Assembly: GCA_947495985.1 (NCBI GenBank)
Contig: CANMBD010000001.1
Location: 310,001-374,000 of the forward strand
Length of the DNA stretch: 64,000 nt
Source of the DNA: an uncultured Sphingomonadaceae bacterium
GTDB lineage: Bacteria > Pseudomonadota > Alphaproteobacteria > Sphingomonadales > Sphingomonadaceae
Reading direction: 5' to 3'
Position 1 is the stretch's first letter, and the number at the start of each line of letters is the position of its first letter. The translations under genes and the position numbers were made by a program. This document shows, piece by piece, positions 48,643 through 57,104 of this stretch. Below the pieces are notes generated by a model. That model did not search any database. It saw only the letters and a list, made by a program, of their open reading frames with translations, and was not told the DNA's origin.

Positions 48643-50289
48643 ATGAAACTTGCGTCAAAATCCGCCATAGCGACCTGTTTGCTGGCCCTTTCGCTCACGC
48701 TGAGCGCCTGTTCAGCAGGTAACAGTGATCCGATGGCAGATGCAAAGGCCGCTTTTGCTGAAAATGACTTTCGCGGCGCTCGCATCTATCTGATGTCTGC
48801 GCTGAAAGACGATACCGCCAACCCGGCGGCCAACTTGCTCTACGGTAAAACGCTGCTGCGTCTTGGCGATGGTGTTGGTGCGGAAGCGGCTTTGGAAAAA
48901 CTGACGGGAAATAAGGAATATGAAGCGGAAGTAAAAGGCCTGATGGCCCATGCTTTGTTGCTGCGTAACATGCCGGAACGTGCCCTCGCGCTGACTGAAA
49001 ATCCTGATAAGCAGAATGCCAGTCTGGCTTATTGGGTTAAGGCGCAGGCGCTGCTTTCACTGGACCGCGAAGAGGAAGCTGTGGCCGCCCTGTCTGATGG
49101 CCTTGCCGCTACGCCCAATGATCCGGGGCTTTTGGCGCTGCGCGGCAATTATGAAGTGGATCAGCGCAATATTAGCGAAGCCCGCCGTACCGCCGCACTG
49201 GCGCTGAAATATGGTCCGGACAGTCTTGATGCGTTGTTGCTGTCTGGCCAACTGGCGCTGATGCGTCAGGATTTGCCAACTGCGAAAGCCACTTTTGGCA
49301 AGGCGCTTGAACTTTATCCCGCCAGCATAACACCGCTTTTCTCCGTCGCTGCCGTCGACGCGGATCTCGGCAATACAAAAGACGCAAAAGCCAATTTGAA
49401 ACGGATTCTTGAGCTGGCTCCCGGCCATCCGATGGCGTTATTCTTGATGGCCAAAATCGCGTTTAATGATGGCGATATTGATCGTGCTCATGAACTGACT
49501 CAGGGCGCTGGTGAGGCGTTGGATGATGTACCCGGTGCTGCTTTGCTGCGAGGAGAAATCGCTTATTTGCAGGGCAATCATGAGCAGGCAATCGAACGGC
49601 TGCGTAAATTTCTGGTCGATATGCCGGGTCATGTGCAAGGTACGACGGTATTGGGTTCCGCGCTCGCGGCGGTGGGAAATGATGCTGAGGCCTATCAGTT
49701 GGTAAAGCCGATAGCGCAGCGCGCTAGTGCCACCCCGCAATTATTGGCTTTGGCGGCCAGGCTTGGGAAGTTGCAAAACGACCCGCTGGCGGCTGGTTTT
49801 GAAAGCCGGGCTCAGGTGCCACAGGGCCGCGATGATATTGCGCTGAAAATGACCCAGGCAGGACAGGCGATTGCGAACAAGCAATGGAGCAAGGCGGACG
49901 CTATTTACGCCGATCTGCGGGCTTCTGGCCTGGACGGCAATGCGATCATCATGAACAACAGCGCGCTGGTGCAGTTAGAATTGGGTGATGAGGCAGAGGC
50001 TGTCAGCTTTGCTCGCGCCGCTTTCGCGCTGACCCCCGATGACCCTAATGTACTCGACACTCTGGGTTGGACGCTGTTGCAATCGGGTCAGGACAAGGCC
50101 GAAGCGTTGAAACTGCTGCGGCAGGCTTCTTCCCGTGCGCCGGGTAATCTGGAAATTCGCTGGCATCTCGCCAATGCGTTGGCCGCCAATGGACAAAAAG
50201 CTGAAGCAAAACGGATTATTTCGAGTTTGAAAGCCTTTGCGAGCGCCGATCAGAAAGTGCAGATCGACAAGCTACTTGCGCGGCTCTAG
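48643..50289 (+). CDS. TPR-repeat lipoprotein, PrsT-like
   Basis: A 548-residue protein with a lipoprotein signal (LALSLTLSAC, lipidated Cys at about 23) and at least ten tetratricopeptide units along its length, visible as repeated patterns such as ALEKLTGNKEYEAEVKGLMAHALLLR, DSLDALLLSGQLALMRQDLPTAKATFGKALELYP and DDPNVLDTLGWTLLQSGQDKAEALKLLRQA. It resembles the TPR lipoprotein PrsT associated with PEP-CTERM/exosortase polysaccharide loci, though it is shorter than many of those. Its place next to a PEP-CTERM protein supports this link; the terminator between them argues for separate transcripts. Confidence 0.75.
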   Translation: MKLASKSAIATCLLALSLTLSACSAGNSDPMADAKAAFAENDFRGARIYLMSALKDDTANPAANLLYGKTLLRLGDGVGAEAALEKLTGNKEYEAEVKGLMAHALLLRNMPERALALTENPDKQNASLAYWVKAQALLSLDREEEAVAALSDGLAATPNDPGLLALRGNYEVDQRNISEARRTAALALKYGPDSLDALLLSGQLALMRQDLPTAKATFGKALELYPASITPLFSVAAVDADLGNTKDAKANLKRILELAPGHPMALFLMAKIAFNDGDIDRAHELTQGAGEALDDVPGAALLRGEIAYLQGNHEQAIERLRKFLVDMPGHVQGTTVLGSALAAVGNDAEAYQLVKPIAQRASATPQLLALAARLGKLQNDPLAAGFESRAQVPQGRDDIALKMTQAGQAIANKQWSKADAIYADLRASGLDGNAIIMNNSALVQLELGDEAEAVSFARAAFALTPDDPNVLDTLGWTLLQSGQDKAEALKLLRQASSRAPGNLEIRWHLANALAANGQKAEAKRIISSLKAFASADQKVQIDKLLARL

Positions 50290-50361
50290 ATTCAAACACA
50301 AACTTCGTAATCGGCTTCACAGTCTATAGACTCTTCCCGCATGTCAGATTAAGCGCTCTTC

Positions 50362-51921
50362 ATGTCTATAGCTCATGAAGAAACCATCCTGATCGTCGAT
50401 TTCGGCTCTCAGGTCACGCAGCTTATCGCCCGCCGGGTCCGCGAGGCGGGAGTCTATTCGGAAATTGCTCCGTTTAACAATGCTGAAGAGGCATTTGTGC
50501 GGATGAAACCGAAAGGGATCATTCTCTCCGGCGGCCCGGCCAGCGTCACGGAAGATGGTAGCCCGCGCATTCCGCAGGCGTTTCTTGATGCCGACATTCC
50601 GGTGCTCGGCATTTGTTATGGCCAGCAGGTGATGACCACGCAATTGGGCGGTCAGGTCGAAGGTGGAGAGAGCGGCGAGTTTGGTCGAGCCTTTATCGAG
50701 ATTTCGGAAAGCTGCGTTCTGTTTGACGGTCTTTGGAAAGTCGGCGAAAAACATCAGGTATGGATGAGCCATGGTGACAAGGTCACTGAATTCGCCCCGG
50801 GTTTTCGGATCGTTGCAACCACGGAAGGCGCGCCCTTTGCGATTATCGCGGATGATGAAAAGCGCTTCTATGGCATGCAGTTCCATCCAGAAGTCGTCCA
50901 CACACCAGATGGCGGCAAGCTGATCGCCAATTTCGTTCGCCATGTCTGCGGCTGTGCTGGCGACTGGTCGATGGCAGAGTTCAAGGCGGCCAAGATCAAG
51001 GAAATTCGCGAGCAAGTCGGTGACGGAAAAGTCATATGTGGCCTCTCCGGCGGCGTTGACAGCGCGGTCGCGGCGGTGCTGATCCATGAGGCAATCGGCG
51101 AGCAGCTCACCTGCGTCTTTGTCGATCACGGGTTGATGCGTCAGGGAGAAGCGGATCAGGTGGTGAGCCTGTTCAAGGGCCATTATAATATTCCGCTCGT
51201 GCATCTCGATGTCGAGACATTGTTTCTGAATGGCTTGAAGGGTGAGACGGATCCCGAAAAGAAGCGTAAATTTATTGGCAAGACCTTTATCGATGTGTTT
51301 GAGATTGAAGCGAAAAAAGTCGGCGGTGCTGATTTCCTCGCGCAAGGGACTCTCTATCCCGATGTGATCGAGAGTGTGAGCTTTACTGGCGGGCCAAGCG
51401 TAACGATCAAGTCGCACCATAATGTTGGCGGACTTCCCGAGCGTATGAATATGCAGCTCGTCGAGCCTCTTCGCGAACTGTTCAAGGACGAAGTCCGTGC
51501 ACTCGGCCGCGAACTGGGCCTGCCCGAAATTTTCGTCGGCCGCCATCCGTTCCCGGGTCCGGGCCTTGCCATCCGCATCCCCGGTGAAGTGACCAAGGAA
51601 CGTTGTGATATTTTGCGCAAAGCCGACGCTATCTATCTGGAAGAAATCAGGAATGCGGGACTATATGACGCTATCTGGCAGGCCTTTGCTGTGTTGCTCC
51701 CCGTCAAGACCGTCGGTGTAATGGGCGACCACCGCACCTATGACAGCGTCTGCGGACTACGTGCGGTGACCAGCACCGATGGCATGACCGCCGACGTCTA
51801 TCCCTTTGACGCAAGCTTCCTGACGCGGGTGGCGACGCGGATTGTCAATGAAGTGAAGGGGATTAACCGGGTGGTTTATGATTATACGTCGAAACCTCCG
51901 GGGACGATTGAGTGGGAATAG
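50362..51921 (+). CDS. guaA: GMP synthase (glutamine-hydrolysing)
   Basis: A 519-residue enzyme turning XMP into GMP. The class I amidotransferase domain has GICYGQQ (nucleophile Cys) and the His/Glu region [11 protein letters not shown]. The ATP-pyrophosphatase domain has [13 protein letters not shown] and VDHGLMR. The C-terminal dimerisation domain ends [17 protein letters not shown]. Full length. The downstream orphan gene starts three bases after its stop. Confidence 0.98.
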   Translation: MSIAHEETILIVDFGSQVTQLIARRVREAGVYSEIAPFNNAEEAFVRMKPKGIILSGGPASVTEDGSPRIPQAFLDADIPVLGICYGQQVMTTQLGGQVEGGESGEFGRAFIEISESCVLFDGLWKVGEKHQVWMSHGDKVTEFAPGFRIVATTEGAPFAIIADDEKRFYGMQFHPEVVHTPDGGKLIANFVRHVCGCAGDWSMAEFKAAKIKEIREQVGDGKVICGLSGGVDSAVAAVLIHEAIGEQLTCVFVDHGLMRQGEADQVVSLFKGHYNIPLVHLDVETLFLNGLKGETDPEKKRKFIGKTFIDVFEIEAKKVGGADFLAQGTLYPDVIESVSFTGGPSVTIKSHHNVGGLPERMNMQLVEPLRELFKDEVRALGRELGLPEIFVGRHPFPGPGLAIRIPGEVTKERCDILRKADAIYLEEIRNAGLYDAIWQAFAVLLPVKTVGVMGDHRTYDSVCGLRAVTSTDGMTADVYPFDASFLTRVATRIVNEVKGINRVVYDYTSKPPGTIEWE

Positions 51922-51924
51922 GGG

Positions 51925-52464
51925 GTGAAGGATTTTTTGTCGCTGATTGTCAATTTTTTCGCTCTCTTATGGCGAGTACCAGTCAGCACATACTTTGTTG
52001 TACGAATATCAATCGCCTCACATCGTTACAATTATGCAAAAACACTCGAGCTTCTTGAAAAACTTCAGAGCAAAGCGCTAGCGAGATCAGGGGGCAAGAA
52101 GGGGTTGCCTCTAAAATATCGTGCATTGAAGGCGGAATGTTTGCTCAGAACCGAACAAATTAATCGTGCCAAAGACCTGTTTGAAACTGTTCGAGACGAA
52201 GCCAAAAAGCTGCCCTCTAAAGAAGGCCAGTTCATTAGGCATTTTTCACAATACTGGCTTGCCATTATCCGAAATGATTATGGACAAGTCGCCTACCAAT
52301 CCAAAGAAGCCAACAGGCTGATTGAGCATGCTGGACTTCTTGATTGCCCTAGTAAAAATGCCGATCCAGACATCTTTGAGTTCGATGAAAAACTTAGTGA
52401 AGCGGCTCAGAAAGCCAATCTGAGTGTTGAAGAATATTTCAAACGGCAGATTATAAAAAAATAA
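51925..52464 (+). CDS. Orphan helical membrane-associated protein, low GC
   Basis: A 179-residue protein from GTG 51925, three bases after the guaA stop. A hydrophobic N-terminal stretch (LSLIVNFFALLWRVPVSTYFVV) may be a membrane anchor. The rest is helical with a TPR-like pair (YAKTLELLEKL then LKYRALKAECLLRTEQINRAKDLFETVRDEAKKL). The end is Lys-rich. I recognise no family. It is clearly more AT-rich than guaA and the following dehydrogenase, with different codon use, suggesting a recent arrival that uses guaA translation. Confidence 0.6.
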   Translation: MKDFLSLIVNFFALLWRVPVSTYFVVRISIASHRYNYAKTLELLEKLQSKALARSGGKKGLPLKYRALKAECLLRTEQINRAKDLFETVRDEAKKLPSKEGQFIRHFSQYWLAIIRNDYGQVAYQSKEANRLIEHAGLLDCPSKNADPDIFEFDEKLSEAAQKANLSVEEYFKRQIIKK

Positions 52465-52488
52465 CCACACCAACAGGAGAGAAACATC

Positions 52489-53496
52489 ATGAAAGCCATC
52501 CAACTCCAATCCCCAGCTTCGCTCGATAATCTCCAACTGGTTGATCTCCCCGATCCCGCTGCTCCCGGTCCGGGTGAAATTGCGGTTCGGCTGCGCGCGT
52601 CATCGCTTAACTATCATGATTATGCGGTGGTCAAGGGTATGCTGCCGACCGCGGACAAGCGCATCCCTATGTCGGACGGAGCAGGTGAAGTCACGGCGTT
52701 GGGTGAGGGCGTTACCGAGTTTAAAGTCGGCGATGCAGTGGTTTCCACCTTCTTCCCCGACTGGATTGATGGCCCGCCACCGGAAGGCGGGTTTCAGCGG
52801 GTGCCCGGCGACGGGATTGACGGCTATGCAGTGGAACAGGCAGTTGGCCCGACGACATCTTGGACCCACGCGCCCAAGGGCTATAGCGCAGCCGAAGCAG
52901 CGACGCTGACCTGTGCGGGACTGACCGCCTGGCGTGCGTTATTCGTCGATGGCTGCGTGAAGCCGGGCGATACAGTGCTGGTGCAGGGCACGGGCGGCGT
53001 GTCCATCTTTGCCTTGCAATTTGCCAAGGCGGCGGGAGCGACCGTTATCGCAACATCCTCTTCCGACGAAAAGCTACAGCGTCTCAAAGACTTGGGTGCG
53101 GATCATCTGATCAATTACAAGGAAATAGAGGCCTGGGGACCAAAAGTGCTGGAGCTTACCGGCGGCAAGGGTGTGGATTGCGTGGTCGAAATTGGCGGGC
53201 CGGGGACATTGGATCAATCTATGATGGCGACTCGCATTGGCGGTCATATTGCTCTGATCGGCGTGCTGACCGGATTTGCAGGGCCGGTTCAAACCGGTTT
53301 GTTGATGGCCAAAAACCTGCGTGTGCAGGGCCTGACGGTTGGCAGCCGCGCGCAGCAGATCGATATGATTGCGGCGATTGAGGCCAATGGAATCAAGCCA
53401 GTGCTCGACAAGCATTTTCCGCTGGCGGACCTGGCCGATGCGTTCCGCCATCAGGAATCGGGCGCACATTTCGGCAAGATCATCGTCGATATTTGA
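52489..53496 (+). CDS. Zinc-free MDR oxidoreductase (quinone-reductase-like)
   Basis: A 335-residue medium-chain dehydrogenase/reductase. The N-terminal GroES-like domain has RASSLNYHDYAVVKGM and the PMSDGAGEV core, but none of the catalytic or structural zinc Cys ligands of alcohol dehydrogenases, so it belongs with the zinc-independent NADPH oxidoreductases. The Rossmann fold shows VLVQGTGGVSIFALQFAKAAGATVIATSSSDEKLQRLKDLGADHLINYKE. Ends at HFGKIIVDI. Probably reduces quinones or enals; the substrate is unknown. GGAGAG precedes the ATG. Confidence 0.9.
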   Translation: MKAIQLQSPASLDNLQLVDLPDPAAPGPGEIAVRLRASSLNYHDYAVVKGMLPTADKRIPMSDGAGEVTALGEGVTEFKVGDAVVSTFFPDWIDGPPPEGGFQRVPGDGIDGYAVEQAVGPTTSWTHAPKGYSAAEAATLTCAGLTAWRALFVDGCVKPGDTVLVQGTGGVSIFALQFAKAAGATVIATSSSDEKLQRLKDLGADHLINYKEIEAWGPKVLELTGGKGVDCVVEIGGPGTLDQSMMATRIGGHIALIGVLTGFAGPVQTGLLMAKNLRVQGLTVGSRAQQIDMIAAIEANGIKPVLDKHFPLADLADAFRHQESGAHFGKIIVDI

Positions 53497-53575
53497 TCTC
53501 GGAAAGCACTGGACCGGCGTGATATAGAATGTAGGTACAAAGAACATATTTTCCATGGCTGAGGAGGATGATCGG

Positions 53576-53971
53576 ATGACCAATGAATATATTACACTCG
53601 GCAGTAGCGATCTTGAACGATCGCATGAATATTATGACGCCGTGATGCCGGTTCTTGGTGCAACTCTGGAAGCGGATTATCCTGGCATGACATTTTGTTA
53701 TAAAATGCCCAGCGGTTTCCGAATCTGGGTTTCGAAACCCCAAAATGGGGAACCACCCGCTTGCGGCAATGGTCATACAGCAGGTCTCTATGCTGATAGC
53801 GCTGACACAGTGGACAGGGCGCATAGGGCGGCGGTCGCACATGGCGGCAGTGATGAAGGTGCGCCGGGCCCGCGTCCCATCTATGGTCCAGAATTTTACG
53901 GGGGCTATGCGCGTGATCCTGATGGCAATAAAATGAGTTTTGTAACCTATGTGGACACAGCCTCAGCTTAG
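53576..53971 (+). CDS. VOC (glyoxalase/bleomycin-resistance fold) protein
   Basis: I start at ATG 53576 (MTNEYITLGSSDLERS) rather than 53555, because GAGGAGG at 53561-53567 is eight bases from 53576, inside the longer frame. The 131-residue single VOC domain shows LGSSDLERSHEYYDAVMPVLG, GLYADSADTVDRAHRAAVAHGGSDEGAPGPRPIYGPEFYGGYARDPDGNKMSFV, the two paired beta-alpha-beta modules with the terminal metal Glu replaced around the end strand. The function could be lyase, dioxygenase or drug binding. Confidence 0.85.
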   Translation: MTNEYITLGSSDLERSHEYYDAVMPVLGATLEADYPGMTFCYKMPSGFRIWVSKPQNGEPPACGNGHTAGLYADSADTVDRAHRAAVAHGGSDEGAPGPRPIYGPEFYGGYARDPDGNKMSFVTYVDTASA

Positions 53972-53983
53972 ACGGCCAAGAAA

Positions 53984-54742
53984 ATGAGCCTTGCCTCTCA
54001 CAAACTCGCAACGCATGTTCCGGTGATGCAACTGTCTCTTGGAACCGACCCCCGAACCGACAAGTTACGCTGTGTTCAGCGGCAACTCATTGCCCATTTC
54101 GGACGAATTGTGCGCCCGGCGGACAAACGCCGTGATCCAGTCTGGACACTGGTCCAAGGAGTCATAGGAGCTCGGTCGAAAACGGCGGTGTCCAATGCCT
54201 CGACTGATCGCTTATTGACTGATTTCGGCAGTTGGGAAGCGGTTGCAGGGCTGCCGCTGGAAACGCTGACCGACTATCTCGCAAATCAGACTTTTCCGGA
54301 CCTTTCGGCAAGTCGCTTAAAGGATTGTCTGTCGGAAATCATCAATCGCTGCGGGGCTGCCGATCTGTCCCAGCTGGCGGAAATGAAAACCGTAGAAGCC
54401 ATGATATGGCTGGAATCCTTGCCCGGTGTTGCGCGCAAGATCAGTGCGGGCGTGATGAGTAACAGTACGCTGAAGCGCAAAGCGCTGGTTATCGACACGC
54501 ATCATCGCCGAGTCATCCAGCGCATGGGGCTGGTACCTCCGAAAGCTGATACAACGCGCGCTTACGATACCCTTATGCCGGTTCTACCAAATCACTGGTC
54601 GGCGGCGGATATTGACGAGCATCATCTGTTGGCCAAAAAGCTGGGCCAGAGGCATTGTCGGCCTTCTCGTCCCGATTGTGCGAACTGTCCGGTGCGCGGC
54701 GATTGTCAGACAGGACAGGCTTCCGGAAAGCAGGTATCTTGA
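53984..54742 (+). CDS. Endonuclease III-like DNA glycosylase (HhH-GPD, Fe-S)
   Basis: A 252-residue protein of the Nth family. The helix-hairpin-helix reads LESLPGVARKISAGVMSN, with the catalytic Lys after the Arg, and the catalytic Asp is in ALVIDTHHRRVIQRMG. The C-terminal Fe-S loop is Cys-X6-Cys-X2-Cys-X5-Cys (C-RPSRPD-C-AN-C-PVRGD-C), the endonuclease III spacing. It excises oxidised pyrimidines in base excision repair. It is longer at the N-terminus than E. coli Nth (211 residues). The stop overlaps a TTG start of the next gene (TTGA). Confidence 0.9.
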   Translation: MSLASHKLATHVPVMQLSLGTDPRTDKLRCVQRQLIAHFGRIVRPADKRRDPVWTLVQGVIGARSKTAVSNASTDRLLTDFGSWEAVAGLPLETLTDYLANQTFPDLSASRLKDCLSEIINRCGAADLSQLAEMKTVEAMIWLESLPGVARKISAGVMSNSTLKRKALVIDTHHRRVIQRMGLVPPKADTTRAYDTLMPVLPNHWSAADIDEHHLLAKKLGQRHCRPSRPDCANCPVRGDCQTGQASGKQVS

Positions 54743-55161
54743 ATACTTATCCTCCAACACGCCGGGCCGGGGCGGACGATCGTGACGCGGTGCTATCGCT
54801 TTGGGAAGCCTGCGGTCTGACTCGCCCATGGAATAATGCTGATGCCGATTTCAAACGCGCTATTGATGGTGCAACATCTGATATCCTGTGCCTCGAAGAG
54901 GACGGAAAACTGGTGGCTACAGTCATGGTCGGTGACGATGGTCATCGCGGCTGGGTCTATTATCTCGGTGTTTTGCCGGATGGCAGGCGGAAGGGACTTG
55001 GACGAATGATTATGGCAGCCGCAGAGCAGTGGTTACACGAACGCGATGCACCAAAAATCCAGTTGATGGTGCGGGATGACAATGAACAGGCTATCGGGTT
55101 TTACAAAGCGCTGGGATATGAGGTGCAGCCGGTTGTCACGATCGGACGGAGGCTTGATTGA
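54739..55161 (+). CDS. GNAT acetyltransferase (YpeA-like)
   Basis: Start at TTG 54739, overlapping the upstream stop as TTGA; the longer open frame to 54655 lies inside the glycosylase gene. 140 residues. The GNAT core runs RAGADDRDAVLSLWEACGLTRPWNNADADF, then WVYYLGVLPDGRRKGLGRMIMAAAEQWL with the acetyl-CoA loop RRKGLG, and IQLMVRDDNEQAIGFYKALGYEVQPVVTIGRRL. Close to the YpeA-type N-acetyltransferases; substrate unknown. The stop overlaps the next ATG (TGATG). Confidence 0.85.
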   Translation: MNTYPPTRRAGADDRDAVLSLWEACGLTRPWNNADADFKRAIDGATSDILCLEEDGKLVATVMVGDDGHRGWVYYLGVLPDGRRKGLGRMIMAAAEQWLHERDAPKIQLMVRDDNEQAIGFYKALGYEVQPVVTIGRRLD

Positions 55162-55628
55162 TGGATAACCCGTCGCCCGCCATCATCCAGCAATTGTCTC
55201 CCGCAGATACAGAGCTTGCGCGTGAACTACTTTACGTTTTTGGCCACGCGTTCGAAGATGAAGCAACATATGATTCCAAGGCGTCCGGCAAGGATTATCT
55301 GGAAAAGTTGCTGGCCCGTGATCATTTTATCGCCTTGGTCGCACTGGTTGACGGCAAGGTGGTGGGCGGGATCGCCGCCTATGAAATTGAAAAGCTAGAG
55401 CTGGAGCGGTCGGAAATCTACCTCTACGATCTGGCGGTGCTGGAAAGTCATCGCCGGCGCCATATCGCAACACATTTGATTGATGCACTACGTGAAATTG
55501 CGGTCGAACGCGGCGCATGGGTTGTGTTTGTCCAGGCAGATCACGGTGATGATCCCGCCATTACCCTTTACACCGGTCTTGGAACCCGGGAAGACGTGCT
55601 GCATTTCGACATAAAACCGGAGAAATAA
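55161..55628 (+). CDS. AAC(3)-I-like aminoglycoside 3-N-acetyltransferase
   Basis: From ATG 55161 (GGAGG lies eight bases upstream; TTG at 55158 is less likely) 155 residues. The sequence follows AAC(3)-I enzymes closely: LYVFGHAFEDEATYDSKASGKDYLEKLLA, AAYEIEKLELERSEIYLYDLAVLESHRRRHIATHLIDALR with the acetyl-CoA loop, and the end FVQADHGDDPAITLYTGLGTREDVLHFDI. Members acetylate gentamicin-type drugs at the 3-amino group. Whether this chromosomal copy gives resistance is not known. Part of the overlapping gene string with the glycosylase and GNAT. Confidence 0.88.
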   Translation: MDNPSPAIIQQLSPADTELARELLYVFGHAFEDEATYDSKASGKDYLEKLLARDHFIALVALVDGKVVGGIAAYEIEKLELERSEIYLYDLAVLESHRRRHIATHLIDALREIAVERGAWVVFVQADHGDDPAITLYTGLGTREDVLHFDIKPEK

Positions 55629-55639
55629 CCTCCCGGAAG

Positions 55640-55909
55640 ATGTTTCTGAAGCTTGAGGAATCACTGGGTGAACAATCTGGTCTTTCTTTACTTTCCAACC
55701 ACGTTTGCAATCGCATCGGATCGACCGACGCAAAGGTCGCGGACAAGACGGCGCAACAATTAGAAGAACGCACCCCCGATTGGGCTTTGCAAGACGGACA
55801 TTTCTGGCTTATTCAGTTTGGCAAGAAAATCTGCACATCCCGGAGTCCGAAATGCGACCGGTGTCCCGTGAGCGACATTTGTCTCTGGTTTGTTGCGCAG
55901 ACAAAATAG
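55640..55909 (+). CDS. Endonuclease III-family C-terminal Fe-S fragment (mini-protein or relic)
   Basis: An 89-residue frame matching only the end of endonuclease III-type proteins. NHVCNRIG stands where the catalytic THVxRVxNR would be, but the Asp is gone. DWALQDGHFWLIQFGKKIC leads into a perfect Fe-S loop Cys-X6-Cys-X2-Cys-X5-Cys (C-TSRSPK-C-DR-C-PVSDI-C). The helix-hairpin-helix and catalytic Lys are missing, and the sequence before the ATG is the AAC gene. The ribosome site is poor. It could be an expressed Fe-S binding mini-protein or the remains of a lost paralogue; the intact loop favours constraint or recent truncation. Confidence 0.6.
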   Translation: MFLKLEESLGEQSGLSLLSNHVCNRIGSTDAKVADKTAQQLEERTPDWALQDGHFWLIQFGKKICTSRSPKCDRCPVSDICLWFVAQTK

Positions 55910-55919
55910 GGTGATGATT

Positions 55920-56288
55920 ATGAGTAACGAGACAAAAATGTACGGGATTTCCAATTGCGACACGATCAAAAAGGCACGCAACTGGATGGAGAAGAACGGG
56001 ATCAATTACGTTTTCCATGATTATAAAAAATCCGGTATTACCAAGGATATGCTGGAACTTTGGGTGATGCAGGTGGGGTGGGAGCCGCTGCTCAACAAGC
56101 GTGGTACAACTTTCAAGAAGCTTCCTGACATGATGAAGGAAAATATCGACGAGAACAGCGCGATAATGTTGATGGCGGAAAACCCCAGCATGATTAAGCG
56201 CCCGGTTCTGGAGCATGGCGATGAACTGGTTGTCGGTTTTAAAGCCGCAGATTACGAGGCAGCAGGGCTGACAGCACGTAACAGCTAG
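55920..56288 (+). CDS. ArsC/Spx-like thioredoxin-fold protein (YffB type)
   Basis: From MSNETKMYGISNCDTIKKARNWM (start 55920) 122 residues. The active-site loop SNCDTIKKAR carries a single Cys, as in YffB and arsenate-reductase-like proteins, and the middle LLNKRGTTFKKLPD fits the family. MLMAENPSMIKRPVLEHGDELVVGFKAADY is the C-terminal ArsC segment. Probable glutathione-linked reductase of unknown substrate; no ars operon surrounds it. Confidence 0.85.
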   Translation: MSNETKMYGISNCDTIKKARNWMEKNGINYVFHDYKKSGITKDMLELWVMQVGWEPLLNKRGTTFKKLPDMMKENIDENSAIMLMAENPSMIKRPVLEHGDELVVGFKAADYEAAGLTARNS

Positions 56289-56298
56289 AGCATATTCG

Positions 56299-56850
56299 AT
56301 GCCAACCATAATGACCCATGCGGCCGTTCCGATTGCCGGGGCGTTGTTGCTGGGTCGCAGCCGTCTGTCAGCTCCGGTAATCGCAACAGGCATCGTTTTT
56401 GCAATGCTGCCCGATGCGGATGTCATAGGCTTTGGTTTCGGGATCGAATATGCCGACAATTGGGGGCATCGGGGAGCAACGCATTCGTTGGCTTTCGCCG
56501 CCGCTGCAGCCCTATTGGCGGTCGCGCTAATCCGGCCAAAGCGTTTTTTTCTGGCGGGTTTTTTCCTGTTTATCGCGATGGCATCACACGGGCTGTTGGA
56601 TACCCTGACAAATGGCGGACTGGGTGCGGCTTTGTTCTGGCCGTGGGATGAAACTCGCCATTTTGCGCCCATGACGCCCATCGCAGTGTCACCCATCGGC
56701 ATATCGGATTTTATCTCCACACGTGGCATGAAAGTGTTACAATCGGAAGTTATATGGATATGGATACCGCTGGTTTTTCTGGTGATTATGGTCCTGGGTT
56801 TGAAGCAATGGAGAGCAAGATGGTTACGGCAAAATGGAACGGAGCAATAA
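56299..56850 (+). CDS. DUF457/YdjM-like inner-membrane protein
   Basis: A 183-residue protein with four or five hydrophobic helices. MPTIMTHAAVPIAGALLLGRS, MLPDADVIGFGFGIEYADNWGHRGATHSLAFAAAAALL and ASHGLLDTLTNGGLGAALFWPWDETRHFAPM contain the HxxxP, PDxD, HRGxTHS and HxxLD motifs of this putative metal-dependent hydrolase family. E. coli YdjM is SOS-induced; no LexA box is seen directly here. Its end overlaps the next gene by 31 bp. Confidence 0.85.
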   Translation: MPTIMTHAAVPIAGALLLGRSRLSAPVIATGIVFAMLPDADVIGFGFGIEYADNWGHRGATHSLAFAAAAALLAVALIRPKRFFLAGFFLFIAMASHGLLDTLTNGGLGAALFWPWDETRHFAPMTPIAVSPIGISDFISTRGMKVLQSEVIWIWIPLVFLVIMVLGLKQWRARWLRQNGTEQ

Positions 56851-57104
56851 TCGCGGAAAGCGATGATACTGTGGTGGTCGAAGGTAACCATTATTTTCCG
56901 CGAGATGCCGTAAAGGCAGATATGCTGACAGACAGTGACACGACCAGTTTTTGCCCTTGGAAAGGCACAGCTTCTTACCATTCTTTGGTCGTCGATGCTG
57001 AAACAAATCCCGATGCTGCCTGGTATTATCCGGAACCAAAAGAGGCCGCGAGCGAGATCAGGGATCGAATTGCTTTCTGGAAGGGCGTGGAAGTATCCCT
57101 TTGA
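56820..57104 (+). CDS. DUF427-domain protein
   Basis: From ATG 56820 (GGAGAG ten bases before; earlier ATGs at 56754 and 56808 lie within the upstream gene) 94 residues. TAKWNGAIIAESDDTVVVEGNHYFPRDAVKADMLTDSDTTSFCPWKGTASYHSLVVD and AAWYYPEPKEAASEIRDRIAFWKGVEV cover the whole DUF427 fold with its conserved CPWKG. Function unknown. The stop overlaps the next ATG (TGATG). Confidence 0.87.
   Translation: MVTAKWNGAIIAESDDTVVVEGNHYFPRDAVKADMLTDSDTTSFCPWKGTASYHSLVVDAETNPDAAWYYPEPKEAASEIRDRIAFWKGVEVSL

Noticed and set aside
50344..51546. 400-codon minus-strand frame opposite guaA
   Set aside because: guaA is unmistakable on the plus strand; the antisense product has no domain.
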